From Coriobacteriia bacterium (GTDB lineage Bacteria; Actinomycetota; Coriobacteriia; WRKU01; WQUG01), in NCBI GenBank assembly GCA_009779395.1, contig WREJ01000059.1, positions 1-6,944 of the forward strand: a stretch of DNA of 6,944 bases, in the 5' to 3' direction. A model generated the notes under the pieces. The model was given only the letters and a program-made list of their open reading frames with translations, was not told the DNA's origin and made no database searches. Position numbers and translations under genes: made by a program. Positions 1-6,287 of the stretch are shown one piece after another; within the stretch, counting starts at the first letter, position 1; each line of letters opens with the position of its first letter.

Positions 1-432
1 GAGGCTGTCCTCGACAATGTCGTCAAGGTCGCTCTTCTTTTTGACTCCCTGCAGGCGCGGCCCATAGGCAACGTTGTCGTAAATAGACTGCGGAAAAGGA
101 TTGGGCTGCTGAAAAATCATGCCAACGCGCCGGCGCAGGTCAACAGGGTCAACACCAGAACCATAGATGTCGGCACCCTTGAGCAGCATCTTTCCGTTTA
201 CCTGGGTATCAGGAATTAAGTCATTCATGCGGTTCATGCAGCGCAGAAAAGTCGACTTGCCACAGCCACTAGGACCAATAAAGGCCGTCACGGCAGACGC
301 CATGACATCAAGTGAGATATCAGTCAGCGCATTAAAGTCACCATACCAGAAATCCAGCTGGCGCACATAGTAGGTTGTTGTCAGCGGATCTGTTTGTAGC
401 TGTGTCGAATATTTTGTTTCATGAGTGGACAT
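1..432 (-). CDS. pstB: Phosphate ABC transporter ATP-binding protein PstB (N-terminal 144 residues, cut by window edge)
   Basis: I translated this frame directly from the minus strand; it stays open to base 1. PstB is the cytoplasmic ATPase that drives phosphate import through PstC and PstA. Visible motifs are the Walker A loop GPSGCGKST at residues 53-61 and a Q-loop segment FQQPNPFP at about 107-114, the PNPFP run being typical of PstB rather than of other ABC ATPases. RCMNRMNDLIP at about 64-74 also fits PstB. The ABC signature, Walker B and H-loop lie beyond the window. The start is taken as the ATG ending at 432, with GAGG 6 nt upstream. An in-frame ATG at 444 would add MRQS and has AGGAAAG only a base or two before it, so it is less likely. 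It is the last visible pst gene, 47 nt after pstA. Confidence 0.96.
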   Translation of the reverse strand, partial: MSTHETKYSTQLQTDPLTTTYYVRQLDFWYGDFNALTDISLDVMASAVTAFIGPSGCGKSTFLRCMNRMNDLIPDTQVNGKMLLKGADIYGSGVDPVDLRRRVGMIFQQPNPFPQSIYDNVAYGPRLQGVKKKSDLDDIVEDSL

Positions 433-479
433 GCTCTGCCTCATTCTTTCCTGTCTTTGTCCTGTCCTGTGCTGTCATT

Positions 480-1451
480 TTAGGCACCATCAATGCGTGA
501 GTAGCGTTTTGAAATCCAGCGCGCGCTTAGGTTGAGGACAAGGATGATGACCAGTAGCAAAAAGGCGGTGCCGTAGGCTGCTGGTAGGTTGATGCCCTCG
601 ACTGCCATTAGGTACAGGTGCACCGACATTGACCTGCCAGAATCGATGGGAACGATGGGCATGTTGATGGCGATTCCCATGGTGTAAAACACAACTGCCG
701 TCTCGCCAATGGCGCGTGCCAGTGCCAGGATGAGCCCCGTGATAATGCGCGGTGTTGCCGTGGGAATAACCACGCGGCTGACCGTCTGCCACTTGGTTGC
801 GCCCATGCCGTATGACCCCCAGCGAATATAGCGCGGAACAGCACGAATTGCTTCTTCGGTAGCACGCATAATGATGGGCAGCATCAAAAGCGACAAGCCA
901 AGGGCTGCAGCCAGCATTGACAGGGGAATATGGAGTGTCTCGACAAAGAAAGCCAGAGCAAAAAGACCCATAACAATACTCGGAACGCTTGCCAGCGAGT
1001 CTGCCGCAAAACGAATGGTCTTAACAATCTTGCCCTGTTTGGCGTACTCTGCCAGATACACAGCAGCAAGAACCGCAATGGGGGTCGCGATTGCCATCGC
1101 AAGACCAGTCGAGTACAAAGTCGCGATAATGGTTGGCCAGATACCACCCTCGGCGTTCACGCCACGCGGCCAGGTAAAAATAAATTCGGGAGTAATAACA
1201 CCAATGCCGTTGACAATGACATATATCAAAATGATTGCCAAAAGGCCAATGGTAATGCCCGTTGCCCCCCACAGCACGCCAAGGGCAACACGATTGTAAA
1301 AGTGCGCCTTACCCAGACCAGATTCAGACTGCCGGTGTTCTTCTTGCAGTTGGCGGAGTACTTGCATGCCTGTGGTGCGCCCTTCGCTGGTCGCCTGAGC
1401 GCTGTTCGCAAGCTGGTCGCTGTTGCTGTTTTGGTGTAGCGACTTGCTCAT
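480..1451 (-). CDS. pstA: Phosphate ABC transporter permease PstA
   Basis: One of the two membrane permeases of the PstSCAB importer. The protein has 323 residues: a hydrophilic N-terminal stretch of about 50 residues rich in Gln and Ser, then membrane segments near 55-80, 108-134, 155-172, 176-195, about 236-262 and 293-311. The EAA loop, which docks onto the PstB ATPase, lies at about 199-251 and includes EEAIRAVPRYIRWGSYGMGA and later RAIGETA. The conserved RAIGET and GATKWQT strings are shared with PstC, as expected for paired permeases. The start ATG overlaps the pstC stop as ATGA and is preceded by AAGGAA 8 nt upstream. The length is somewhat above that of typical PstA because of the N-terminal tail. 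The permease identity is clear; the A versus C assignment follows gene order and the sequence of each. Confidence 0.95.
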   Translation of the reverse strand: MSKSLHQNSNSDQLANSAQATSEGRTTGMQVLRQLQEEHRQSESGLGKAHFYNRVALGVLWGATGITIGLLAIILIYVIVNGIGVITPEFIFTWPRGVNAEGGIWPTIIATLYSTGLAMAIATPIAVLAAVYLAEYAKQGKIVKTIRFAADSLASVPSIVMGLFALAFFVETLHIPLSMLAAALGLSLLMLPIIMRATEEAIRAVPRYIRWGSYGMGATKWQTVSRVVIPTATPRIITGLILALARAIGETAVVFYTMGIAINMPIVPIDSGRSMSVHLYLMAVEGINLPAAYGTAFLLLVIILVLNLSARWISKRYSRIDGA

Positions 1452-2575
1452 GCGGTATTTCCTTTTTTGACTTTGCGCGTCTTTTTCCTGTGCTCACGCG
1501 AAAGCAGACGCACAGTCAGTACCAGACTCATCGAAATCAGAAAGAGTATCGCGCCCAAACCAAAGAGTGCCGTGCGATGAACGCCGCTGGAATAACCCAT
1601 TTCCAGTACAATTTGGCTGGTCATCGTTGAAATGGGTGCCGAGATACCGGCAAATATCTGCGGAGCATTTCCTACGACCATTAGTACTGCCATGGTCTCG
1701 CCGATTGCGCGTCCCATGCCGAGGATGCTTGCGTCAATAATACCGAGCTTTGCTGCAGGAATGACAACTTTCCAGATGGTTTGCCACTTGGTCGCGCCCA
1801 TCGCATAGGACGCCTCGCGAATACCCATAGGAATCGAGTTCAGGGCGTCCTCTGACAGGGTCGTAATAGTTGGCATAATCATAATCGACAGCACAATCCA
1901 GCCGGTCAGCGGCCCAAAGCCTGCGCCCCCAACCAGATTAGCCACAATGGGCACAATCACAACAACACCAAAAAAGCCAACAACCACCGAGGGAATGCCA
2001 GCAAGTAGTTCAACAGCCGGTCGGATGATTTTATTGGCACGCGGACTGGCAACTTCTGACATAAAGACTGCCGTCAGCACAGCAAGTGGCACCCCAAACA
2101 CAAGAGAGCCGCCCGTCATCACCAAGCTGCCAACAATAAAGGGCACCGCGCCAAAGGTTCCTTCTGCGACCGACCACTTGGTGCCGGTCAGAAAGTTCCA
2201 CAGCCCAATCTCGTGCGTGATAGGAAAAGCACGCCAGGCGACGAAAGCAAAAATCAGCATCACGCCCAGCACGGCAAAAAAAGCACAGAGAAAAAAGAGG
2301 GACGCCAGCGATGCCTCTTTAATCTGGGTGCTGCGCGACACCAACTGCAACTTTGTTGCAGGTCGGGGGGGTGGCGGAGCCTGTCCAGCACGCGCCGTAT
2401 CTGCGAAATCCTTCAGTTCAACAGTAGGTGTGCGGGTCAGCGATGTTTTGTCGGGATTGGCGTCGGTGCGCAGACTGTCAGCAGTAGCAGCAGCGTCAGC
2501 TTTGTGGGTACTGCGCTGATCTGAGGTGTCCGAATTATCGGGCGTATCGAGAGTGTTGGTCTGTCTCTCGCTCAT
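1448..2575 (-). CDS. pstC: Phosphate ABC transporter permease PstC, with a long hydrophilic N-terminal tail
   Basis: Permease partner of PstA in the phosphate importer; 375 residues from the ATG at 2575. I prefer this start over the in-frame TTG at 2578, because GGAGG (2582-2586) lies 6 nt before the ATG and the ATG overlaps the pstS stop as TGATG. Residues 1-85 are hydrophilic and low in complexity: Asp, Thr and Ser rich, then a proline run (APPPPRPA at 66-73). Membrane segments follow at about 88-114, 142-172, 187-214, 222-240, 283-302 and 335-357, with a strongly basic end (REHRKKTRKVKK). The EAA loop spans about 242-295 and contains GATKWQTIWKVVIP and RAIGET. The core is normal for PstC; the tail is the odd part and makes the protein longer than the usual length of about 300 residues. 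Confidence 0.95.
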   Translation of the reverse strand: MSERQTNTLDTPDNSDTSDQRSTHKADAAATADSLRTDANPDKTSLTRTPTVELKDFADTARAGQAPPPPRPATKLQLVSRSTQIKEASLASLFFLCAFFAVLGVMLIFAFVAWRAFPITHEIGLWNFLTGTKWSVAEGTFGAVPFIVGSLVMTGGSLVFGVPLAVLTAVFMSEVASPRANKIIRPAVELLAGIPSVVVGFFGVVVIVPIVANLVGGAGFGPLTGWIVLSIMIMPTITTLSEDALNSIPMGIREASYAMGATKWQTIWKVVIPAAKLGIIDASILGMGRAIGETMAVLMVVGNAPQIFAGISAPISTMTSQIVLEMGYSSGVHRTALFGLGAILFLISMSLVLTVRLLSREHRKKTRKVKKGNTA

Positions 2576-3468
2576 CAATAGCCTCCACCCGAATGGAAGC
2601 GTTCTAGGTCGTCTGCCGTCACCGGCAGAAAGCCAGCGTCACGAACAGCACCCTGCTGAACCTGCGGAGAAAGGACAAACTGAATGTACTGACGGACGGC
2701 ACCTGTCGGTACGCCATTGGTCAAAAAGTGCAGGGCGCGCGCGATGGGATACTCGCCAGAAATAATGTTTTCGTCGTCGGCATAAATGCCATTCAGTGAC
2801 AGTGCTTTGACAATAGTGTCAACGTGGCGCGGCTCGACAAAACCAACGGAAATATAGCCAATCGCTTCGGGGGTGCGCGAAACAACCTCGCGTACTTGCC
2901 CCGTGCCCGGCAACACCACCGAGTTTATCTCGAAGGTTTGGCCGTCCATCACCGAACTAGCAAAAGCGCTGCGTGTGCCAGAGGCCTCGTCACGATTGAT
3001 GATAACAATGGGCAGGTCATCACCGCCCAATTCGCTCCAGTTTTTGACCGCGCCCGTAAAAATGTCGCGCACCTGCGCAACCGTCAGGTCATTAATGGGG
3101 TTTGTGGGATGCACAATCACGGCAATGCCGTCATAGGCAACCGGTATTTCAATCAAGTTCAGAGCCTGTTCGTCACCACGCAGCTCGCGCGATGCCGTGC
3201 CAATGTCGGCGGTTCCCGTGATGCCAACCGCTTCGATTCCGGCAGAGGTGCCCATACCCGAGACCAGTACGTTGTATTCTGGATGGATAGCTTCGAACTC
3301 TTGTGCAGCGACTTCTGCGATGGGCAGCAGGGTCGTCGACCCCGAAACTACAATGGTACTTTCAAAATGACCGCCCACACAAGCAGAGAGAGAAAATACA
3401 ACAGCAAGCAGCACAAGCGTGACCAGTAATTGACACGCAATCGTAGCGTTTTTTAACCTACCCGGCAT
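2575..3468 (-). CDS. pstS: Phosphate-binding lipoprotein PstS
   Basis: Extracellular phosphate-binding receptor of the Pst importer, anchored as a lipoprotein. The open frame extends to 3639, but the start is placed at the ATG at 3468 because the next 30 residues form a textbook lipoprotein signal: basic MPGRLKN, a hydrophobic core, then lipobox LSAC with Cys30. AAAGGGA (3479-3485) lies 10 nt upstream, and the promoter at 3511-3539 lies inside the longer frame. The mature protein carries the expected phosphate-contacting segments SGSTTLLP (42-49), GMGTSAG (71-77), ADIGTASRE (87-95) and RDEASGTRSAF (159-169). The 297 residues match the compact PstS type found in Gram-positive bacteria. It is first in the operon and its stop overlaps the pstC start. 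Confidence 0.95.
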   Translation of the reverse strand: MPGRLKNATIACQLLVTLVLLAVVFSLSACVGGHFESTIVVSGSTTLLPIAEVAAQEFEAIHPEYNVLVSGMGTSAGIEAVGITGTADIGTASRELRGDEQALNLIEIPVAYDGIAVIVHPTNPINDLTVAQVRDIFTGAVKNWSELGGDDLPIVIINRDEASGTRSAFASSVMDGQTFEINSVVLPGTGQVREVVSRTPEAIGYISVGFVEPRHVDTIVKALSLNGIYADDENIISGEYPIARALHFLTNGVPTGAVRQYIQFVLSPQVQQGAVRDAGFLPVTADDLERFHSGGGY

Positions 3469-3510
3469 AGCGTGCGTGTCCCTTTCTTTATGATAAATGC
3501 TGCTGAACAA

Positions 3511-3539
3511 ATTGTAAGGAGAACGGAGCAATTTTGCAA
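3511..3539 (-). promoter_or_regulatory. Predicted sigma70-type promoter of the pst operon
   Basis: Read on the minus strand, TTGCAA (3539-3534) is followed after exactly 17 nt by TACAAT (3516-3511), a close match to a housekeeping promoter. It would start transcription near 3504, leaving a leader of about 35 nt before pstS at 3468. I see no clear direct-repeat PHO box overlapping the -35, so phosphate control through PhoP is likely from the family but not shown by the sequence. Confidence 0.65.
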
Positions 3540-3559
3540 GGGATAGAGCACACAAATTG

Positions 3560-3593
3560 AGCAGAGCAGGTCCATTCTTTGACCTGCTCTGCT
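3560..3593. repeat. Perfect 13-bp inverted repeat in the pstS / ECF divergent gap
   Basis: AGCAGAGCAGGTC (3560-3572) and GACCTGCTCTGCT (3581-3593) are exact reverse complements separated by 8 nt. No T-run follows on either strand, so it is a poor intrinsic terminator. It lies about 20 bp upstream of the pstS -35 box and about 65 bp upstream of the other gene's likely -10, so neither predicted promoter would transcribe it. An operator or other protein-binding dyad is the likelier reading. Confidence 0.6.
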
Positions 3594-3625
3594 TGTTCGT
3601 AGTTAATACGTGCCAACAAACAGAG

Positions 3626-3646
3626 CAGCTAGAATGCATTTAGCTG
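3626..3646. promoter_or_regulatory. Short dyad overlapping the predicted -35 region of the ECF gene
   Basis: CAGCTA (3626-3631) and TAGCTG (3641-3646) are perfect inverted half-sites with a 9-nt spacer. The right half falls where the -35 of the putative plus-strand promoter (-10 TACAAT at 3659-3664) should be. The position suggests a repressor operator, but six-base arms can arise by chance. Confidence 0.3.
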
Positions 3647-3658
3647 GAAAAACTAGGC

Positions 3659-3664
3659 TACAAT
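3659..3664 (+). promoter_or_regulatory. Candidate -10 box of the ECF S-component gene
   Basis: TACAAT lies 46 nt before the ATG at 3711. The sequence 17 nt upstream (GCATTT) is a weak -35, so the promoter may be weak or activator-dependent. The resulting leader of about 40 nt is too short for an FMN riboswitch, and no riboswitch core is visible. Confidence 0.35.
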
Positions 3665-3710
3665 GTATCTTTGCGTTTTGTTTGCAAGACAACGAGGGTA
3701 AAGGACTTCC

Positions 3711-4247
3711 ATGAAACTACGTGATTTGCTTACTGCTGCGCTACTTATGGCTGCTGGTGTTGTGTTGAATATGGTGTTGCGCATTCCCCTGATACCCAGC
3801 GCGCCTTTTCTGGAGTACTCCCCCGCTGATGTTCCCACCTTGCTGGGAACCTTTGCCCTGGGGCCTGTCTTTGGCATGCTGATTGGGCTGGGGCGCGCCG
3901 TACTTCATTTTGCTTTGGGCAGCACGGGTGGCCCCGTCGGGCTGGTCATGGACGCAGCAAGCAGCGTCATGCTAGCAGGAGTCGCTGGCCTGATATACCT
4001 CGGCTGGAAAACGCGTGGCGGGGCTGCAGTCGCGCTGCTGTGTGGGTCGCTCGCTATGACCGCTGTTGTTGTTGCGCTGAATTATTTCTGGGCATTTCCT
4101 GCCTTTGGCGCGCCGGCACAGCTGGTCTGGACAACAGCTCTACCTTTTAACCTGATAAAAAGCGCCATTAACGTGACAATCGTCTTCCTGCTGTACAAAC
4201 CGCTTTCAGCGATTTTACACGGGAGAAAATCAAACACCATTAAGTAG
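3711..4247 (+). CDS. ECF transporter S component, RibU-like (probable riboflavin uptake)
   Basis: A 178-residue integral membrane protein with about six hydrophobic helices (near 7-24, 43-60, 78-98, 103-124, 137-147 and 151-167). S components bind a vitamin and join a shared energizing module (EcfT plus two ATPases), which is not encoded here. Helix 1 carries AxxxA (residues 10-14), the contact motif for EcfT. The segments SPADVPTLLGTFALGP (37-52), LHFALGSTGGPVG (65-77), the NYF at 124-126 and PFNLIKSAINV (145-155) are most like the riboflavin carrier RibU. RibU proteins usually have KN before LLHF, whereas this one reads GRAVLHF. AAAGGA (3700-3705) lies 5 nt before the ATG. Its stop overlaps the rplA stop convergently. 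The S-component family is clear; the riboflavin substrate is an inference. Confidence 0.85.
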   Translation: MKLRDLLTAALLMAAGVVLNMVLRIPLIPSAPFLEYSPADVPTLLGTFALGPVFGMLIGLGRAVLHFALGSTGGPVGLVMDAASSVMLAGVAGLIYLGWKTRGGAAVALLCGSLAMTAVVVALNYFWAFPAFGAPAQLVWTTALPFNLIKSAINVTIVFLLYKPLSAILHGRKSNTIK

Positions 4248-4920
4248 AAGAATCTACCTTTACTCCCGGCCCCATAGTAGCCGCTAGCGTAATAGACTTC
4301 ACATACTTACCCTTTGCAGAAGACGGCTTGACGCGCATGATTTCTGTAAACAGTGCGTTGTAGTTCTCTAGCAGCTGATCCTCGCTAAAGGAAGCACGAC
4401 CAATAGGTACGTGTGCGATGCCAAACTTGTCGGCACGGTATTCGACACGACCAGCTTTGAGTTCGCTGACAATACGAGTCACGTCATTGGTGACTGTTCC
4501 TAGCTTTGGATTGGGCATCAGGTTGCGTGGCCCCAGTTGCTTGCCCAGACGACCGACCTTTGCCATCTGATCAGGAGTTGCAACGGCAGCATCGAAGTCA
4601 AACCAGCCGCCTTGGATTTTCTCGACCAGCTCGTCGGTTCCTACAAAGTCTGCACCGGCAGCCTCTGCTTCTTTGGCAGCGTCACCTTCTGCAAAAACAG
4701 CAACGCGTACGCTTTTGCCCGTTCCATTTGGCAGTGAAATCGAGCCGCGCACCTGCTGGTCAGCCTGGCGCGTATCAATACCCAGACGAAAATGCGCCTC
4801 GATGGTCTCGTCAAACTTTGCTGTTGCTGTTTCTTTTGCCATTGCGACAGCTTCTGCAGGACTGTAGAGCTTGCCCTCTTCGATTTTGGCCTTGGCCTCA
4901 CTAAATTTCTTTCCTGACAT
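4240..4920 (-). CDS. rplA: 50S ribosomal protein L1
   Basis: L1 binds 23S rRNA at the mobile stalk near the E site and in many bacteria also represses its own mRNA. The 226-residue length is normal for bacterial L1. The L1 signature is plain at about 116-139, with KVGRLGKQLGPRNLMPNPK, followed by GTVTNDV. FDETIEAHFRLGIDTRQADQQVRG (36-59) and the end (KGKYVKSITLAATMGPGVKVD) are also typical. The N-terminus MSGKKF and AAGGAAG about 9 nt upstream support the ATG at 4920. It is separated from rplK by 200 nt, mostly a family B repeat. No gene for L10 or L7/L12 follows; instead the next gene is convergent and overlaps by 8 bp. Confidence 0.98.
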   Translation of the reverse strand: MSGKKFSEAKAKIEEGKLYSPAEAVAMAKETATAKFDETIEAHFRLGIDTRQADQQVRGSISLPNGTGKSVRVAVFAEGDAAKEAEAAGADFVGTDELVEKIQGGWFDFDAAVATPDQMAKVGRLGKQLGPRNLMPNPKLGTVTNDVTRIVSELKAGRVEYRADKFGIAHVPIGRASFSEDQLLENYNALFTEIMRVKPSSAKGKYVKSITLAATMGPGVKVDSST

Positions 4921-4945
4921 GGTACTTACTTCCTTTCGTGGTACC
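4921..4945 (-). promoter_or_regulatory. Ribosome binding site of rplA inside a small possible stem-loop
   Basis: Directly before the rplA ATG, GGTAC (4945-4941, minus strand) can pair with GTACC (4925-4921), placing the AAGGAAG Shine-Dalgarno sequence in a 15-nt loop. The stem is only 5 bp. The strong ribosome binding site is certain; a regulatory role for the loop is not. Confidence 0.4.
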
Positions 4946-5004
4946 TACGGCAAGTGTGCTAACTGCAACCTACCTCCCAACAACAAATTACTCTAATCCC
5001 TATA

Positions 5005-5121
5005 AGTGCTCCAGGTGGTCAAGATTCGTGCTGATTTGTGAGAGGGGAAGCGCAGCGTAGTAAACCTACGTGAGCATTTCCCTTTTGCAAATCAGTGCGG
5101 AGATTGGCCGCCTGGTGTGCT
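5005..5121. repeat. Family B hairpin repeat, copy 1 (rplK-rplA gap)
   Basis: About 117 bp, nearly identical to 5649-5764. The two halves are imperfect reverse complements: outer arms CCAGG/CCTGG, then GTGCTGATTTG with CAAATCAGTGC, then GGGGAA with TTTCCC, and an apex stem CGTAG (5056-5060) and CTACG (5066-5070) around loop TAAAC. In the sense of the operon it begins with the last base of the rplK TAA stop and ends 84 nt before rplA. It has no open frame of note and no transposase. Confidence 0.9.
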
Positions 5122-5543
5122 TATTCGACAATAATGCCCATTGATCGAGCCGTCCCTGCGATAATTTTCGCGGCGGCGTCGATGTCATTTGCATTGAGGT
5201 CTTCCATCTTGTTTTCAGCGATTTCGCGTACCTGATCCCAGGTTACCGTCGCTACTTTTTCTGTGTGTGGCTCGCCTGAGCCCTTTTCGATGCCAGCGGC
5301 TTTCTTTAGTTGAACGGCAGCCGGTGGCGTCTTGATGATGTAGCTGAACGAGCGATCCTCGTACACGGTAATCTCAACAGGCAAAATAGTGCCCTGTCTG
5401 TCACTGGTGTCAGAGTTAAAGGCCTGACAGAACTGCATGATATTAACTTGCTGAGCACCCAGTGCTGGCCCCACAGGAGGAGCAGGATTAGCCTGCCCGC
5501 CAGGGATTTGTAACTTGATAAAACCTGCAACCTTTTTTGCCAT
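5121..5543 (-). CDS. rplK: 50S ribosomal protein L11
   Basis: L11 forms the base of the GTPase-associated stalk and is needed for the stringent response in many bacteria. The 140 residues match the normal length. MAKKVAGFIKLQIPGGQANPAPPVGPALGAQQVNIMQFCQAFN at the N-terminus contains the conserved proline-rich hinge and the GPALG loop. The C-terminal RNA-binding half ends with AAAKIIAGTARSMGIIVE, which fits the L11 signature. The start ATG at 5543 has AAGG 8 nt upstream. It is preceded by an unusual 222-nt gap from nusG (repeat copy 2 plus a hairpin leader) and followed immediately by repeat copy 1. Confidence 0.98.
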   Translation of the reverse strand: MAKKVAGFIKLQIPGGQANPAPPVGPALGAQQVNIMQFCQAFNSDTSDRQGTILPVEITVYEDRSFSYIIKTPPAAVQLKKAAGIEKGSGEPHTEKVATVTWDQVREIAENKMEDLNANDIDAAAKIIAGTARSMGIIVE

Positions 5544-5565
5544 TATCCTAACCTTATCTTGCTAG

Positions 5566-5615
5566 CTTGTGGCTGAGAAGCGTTGTTGCGTCCTGCAACA
5601 CTCCACAAGTTTTTT
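5566..5615 (+). terminator. Hairpin plus T-run in the rplK leader, terminator-like on the plus strand
   Basis: CTTGTGG (5566-5572) pairs with CCACAAG (5603-5609), and inside it TGTTGC (5584-5589) pairs with GCAACA (5595-5600). Six T follow (5610-5615). This is the form of an intrinsic terminator for plus-strand (antisense) transcription. On the coding minus strand the same bases give an A-run followed by a leader hairpin about 20 nt before rplK, which could instead be a regulatory structure. ATCTTGCTAGC (5556-5566) and ATCTTACTAGC (5624-5634) flank it. Confidence 0.4.
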
Positions 5616-5648
5616 CCTTGCTAATCTTACTAGCCCTATCCTTTAAGG

Positions 5649-5764
5649 AGTGCTCCAGGTGGTCAAGATTCGTGCTGATTTGTGAGAGGGGAAGCGCAGC
5701 GTAGTCAACTACGTGAGCATTTCCCTTTTGCAAATCAGCGCGGAGATTGGCCGCCTGGTGTGCT
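5649..5764. repeat. Family B hairpin repeat, copy 2 (nusG-rplK gap)
   Basis: About 116 bp in the same orientation as copy 1. The visible differences are the apex (loop TCAA instead of TAAAC, stem CGTAG/CTACG kept at 5700-5704 and 5709-5713) and one base in the right arm (CAGCGC instead of CAGTGC). In operon sense it begins one base after the nusG TAG stop and ends 105 nt before rplK. The whole unit can fold into one long interrupted stem of about 50 positions per arm. Confidence 0.9.
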
Positions 5765-5765
5765 C

Positions 5766-6284
5766 CTAAATAGTCTCCACGGAGGCAAACTCCAGTTCAA
5801 TGGGGGTCTCTCTCCCAAAGAGAGTTACCGTTACGCGCATTGTTCCCTTGTCGACGTTAATGTCGGTAATCGTTGCGTCAAAGTCGGTGAAAGCACCATC
5901 TTTGATGCGGACGGTCTGCCCAACAGTAAAGTTGGTGACTGCCTGGGGCACTTTTGTCTTGGTCTTTTTCATCATCGAGTTGTATTCTTCGCGCGACAGT
6001 GCCGTCGGGTTGTTCTGCGAGCCAATAAAGCCCGTCACCCCGGGAGTATTGCGCACAACATACCAGGTCTCGTCATTTAAAATCATGCGCACCAGCAAAT
6101 AGCCAGGATAGAGTTTTTTCTCTTCTTCCTTGCCACTTTCGCGGTTAATGACCGTCTCGGTCGGGATTTCTACCGCAAAAATCTGGTCCTCGAGACCCAT
6201 CGTTGCGACACGATGCTCTATCGCAGACTTGACCTTGCTCTCGTGACCTGAATAGCTATGAACAACATACCATTTTTTTGACAT
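5766..6284 (-). CDS. nusG: Transcription termination/antitermination factor NusG
   Basis: NusG rides on RNA polymerase, affects pausing, and links it to Rho or to the ribosome. The 172 residues contain the NGN domain (1 to about 108), with KKWYVVHSYSGHESKVKSAIEHR, then LYPGYLLVRM and PGVTGFIGSQNNPTALS. The C-terminal KOW domain (about 119-172) has FTVGQTVRIKDGAFTDFDATI and an end of LFGRETPIELEF. This is the short standard form with no long N-terminal extension. The ATG at 6284 lies just 3 nt after the secE stop (TAATCCATG) with no strong Shine-Dalgarno sequence, so translation is probably coupled to secE. A family B repeat follows its stop directly. Confidence 0.98.
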   Translation of the reverse strand: MSKKWYVVHSYSGHESKVKSAIEHRVATMGLEDQIFAVEIPTETVINRESGKEEEKKLYPGYLLVRMILNDETWYVVRNTPGVTGFIGSQNNPTALSREEYNSMMKKTKTKVPQAVTNFTVGQTVRIKDGAFTDFDATITDINVDKGTMRVTVTLFGRETPIELEFASVETI

Positions 6285-6287
6285 GGA

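Noticed and set aside
433..479. ACAGGACAGGACA-type short repeats between pstA and pstB as a regulatory array
   Set aside because: It is only a few low-complexity units in a 47-nt gap, and adequately explained by a purine-rich ribosome binding region.
2576..2578. TTG start codon for pstC
   Set aside because: The ATG at 2575 has better spacing (6 nt) from GGAGG and forms the common TGATG overlap with pstS.
3469..3639. N-terminal extension of PstS up to 3639
   Set aside because: The added residues are not signal-like, they span the predicted promoter and the 13-bp dyad, and a full lipoprotein signal begins at 3468.
3665..3710. FMN riboswitch ahead of the RibU-like gene
   Set aside because: The leader is only about 45 nt and no RFN-type conserved core is visible.
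4506..4904. Plus-strand open frames antisense to rplA
   Set aside because: They are shadows of a highly conserved ribosomal protein gene, with no domain pattern and no ribosome binding site.
5005..5764. A CRISPR array from the two family B repeats
   Set aside because: There are only two units of about 116 bp, separated by a whole gene (rplK), with no short regular spacers and no cas genes.
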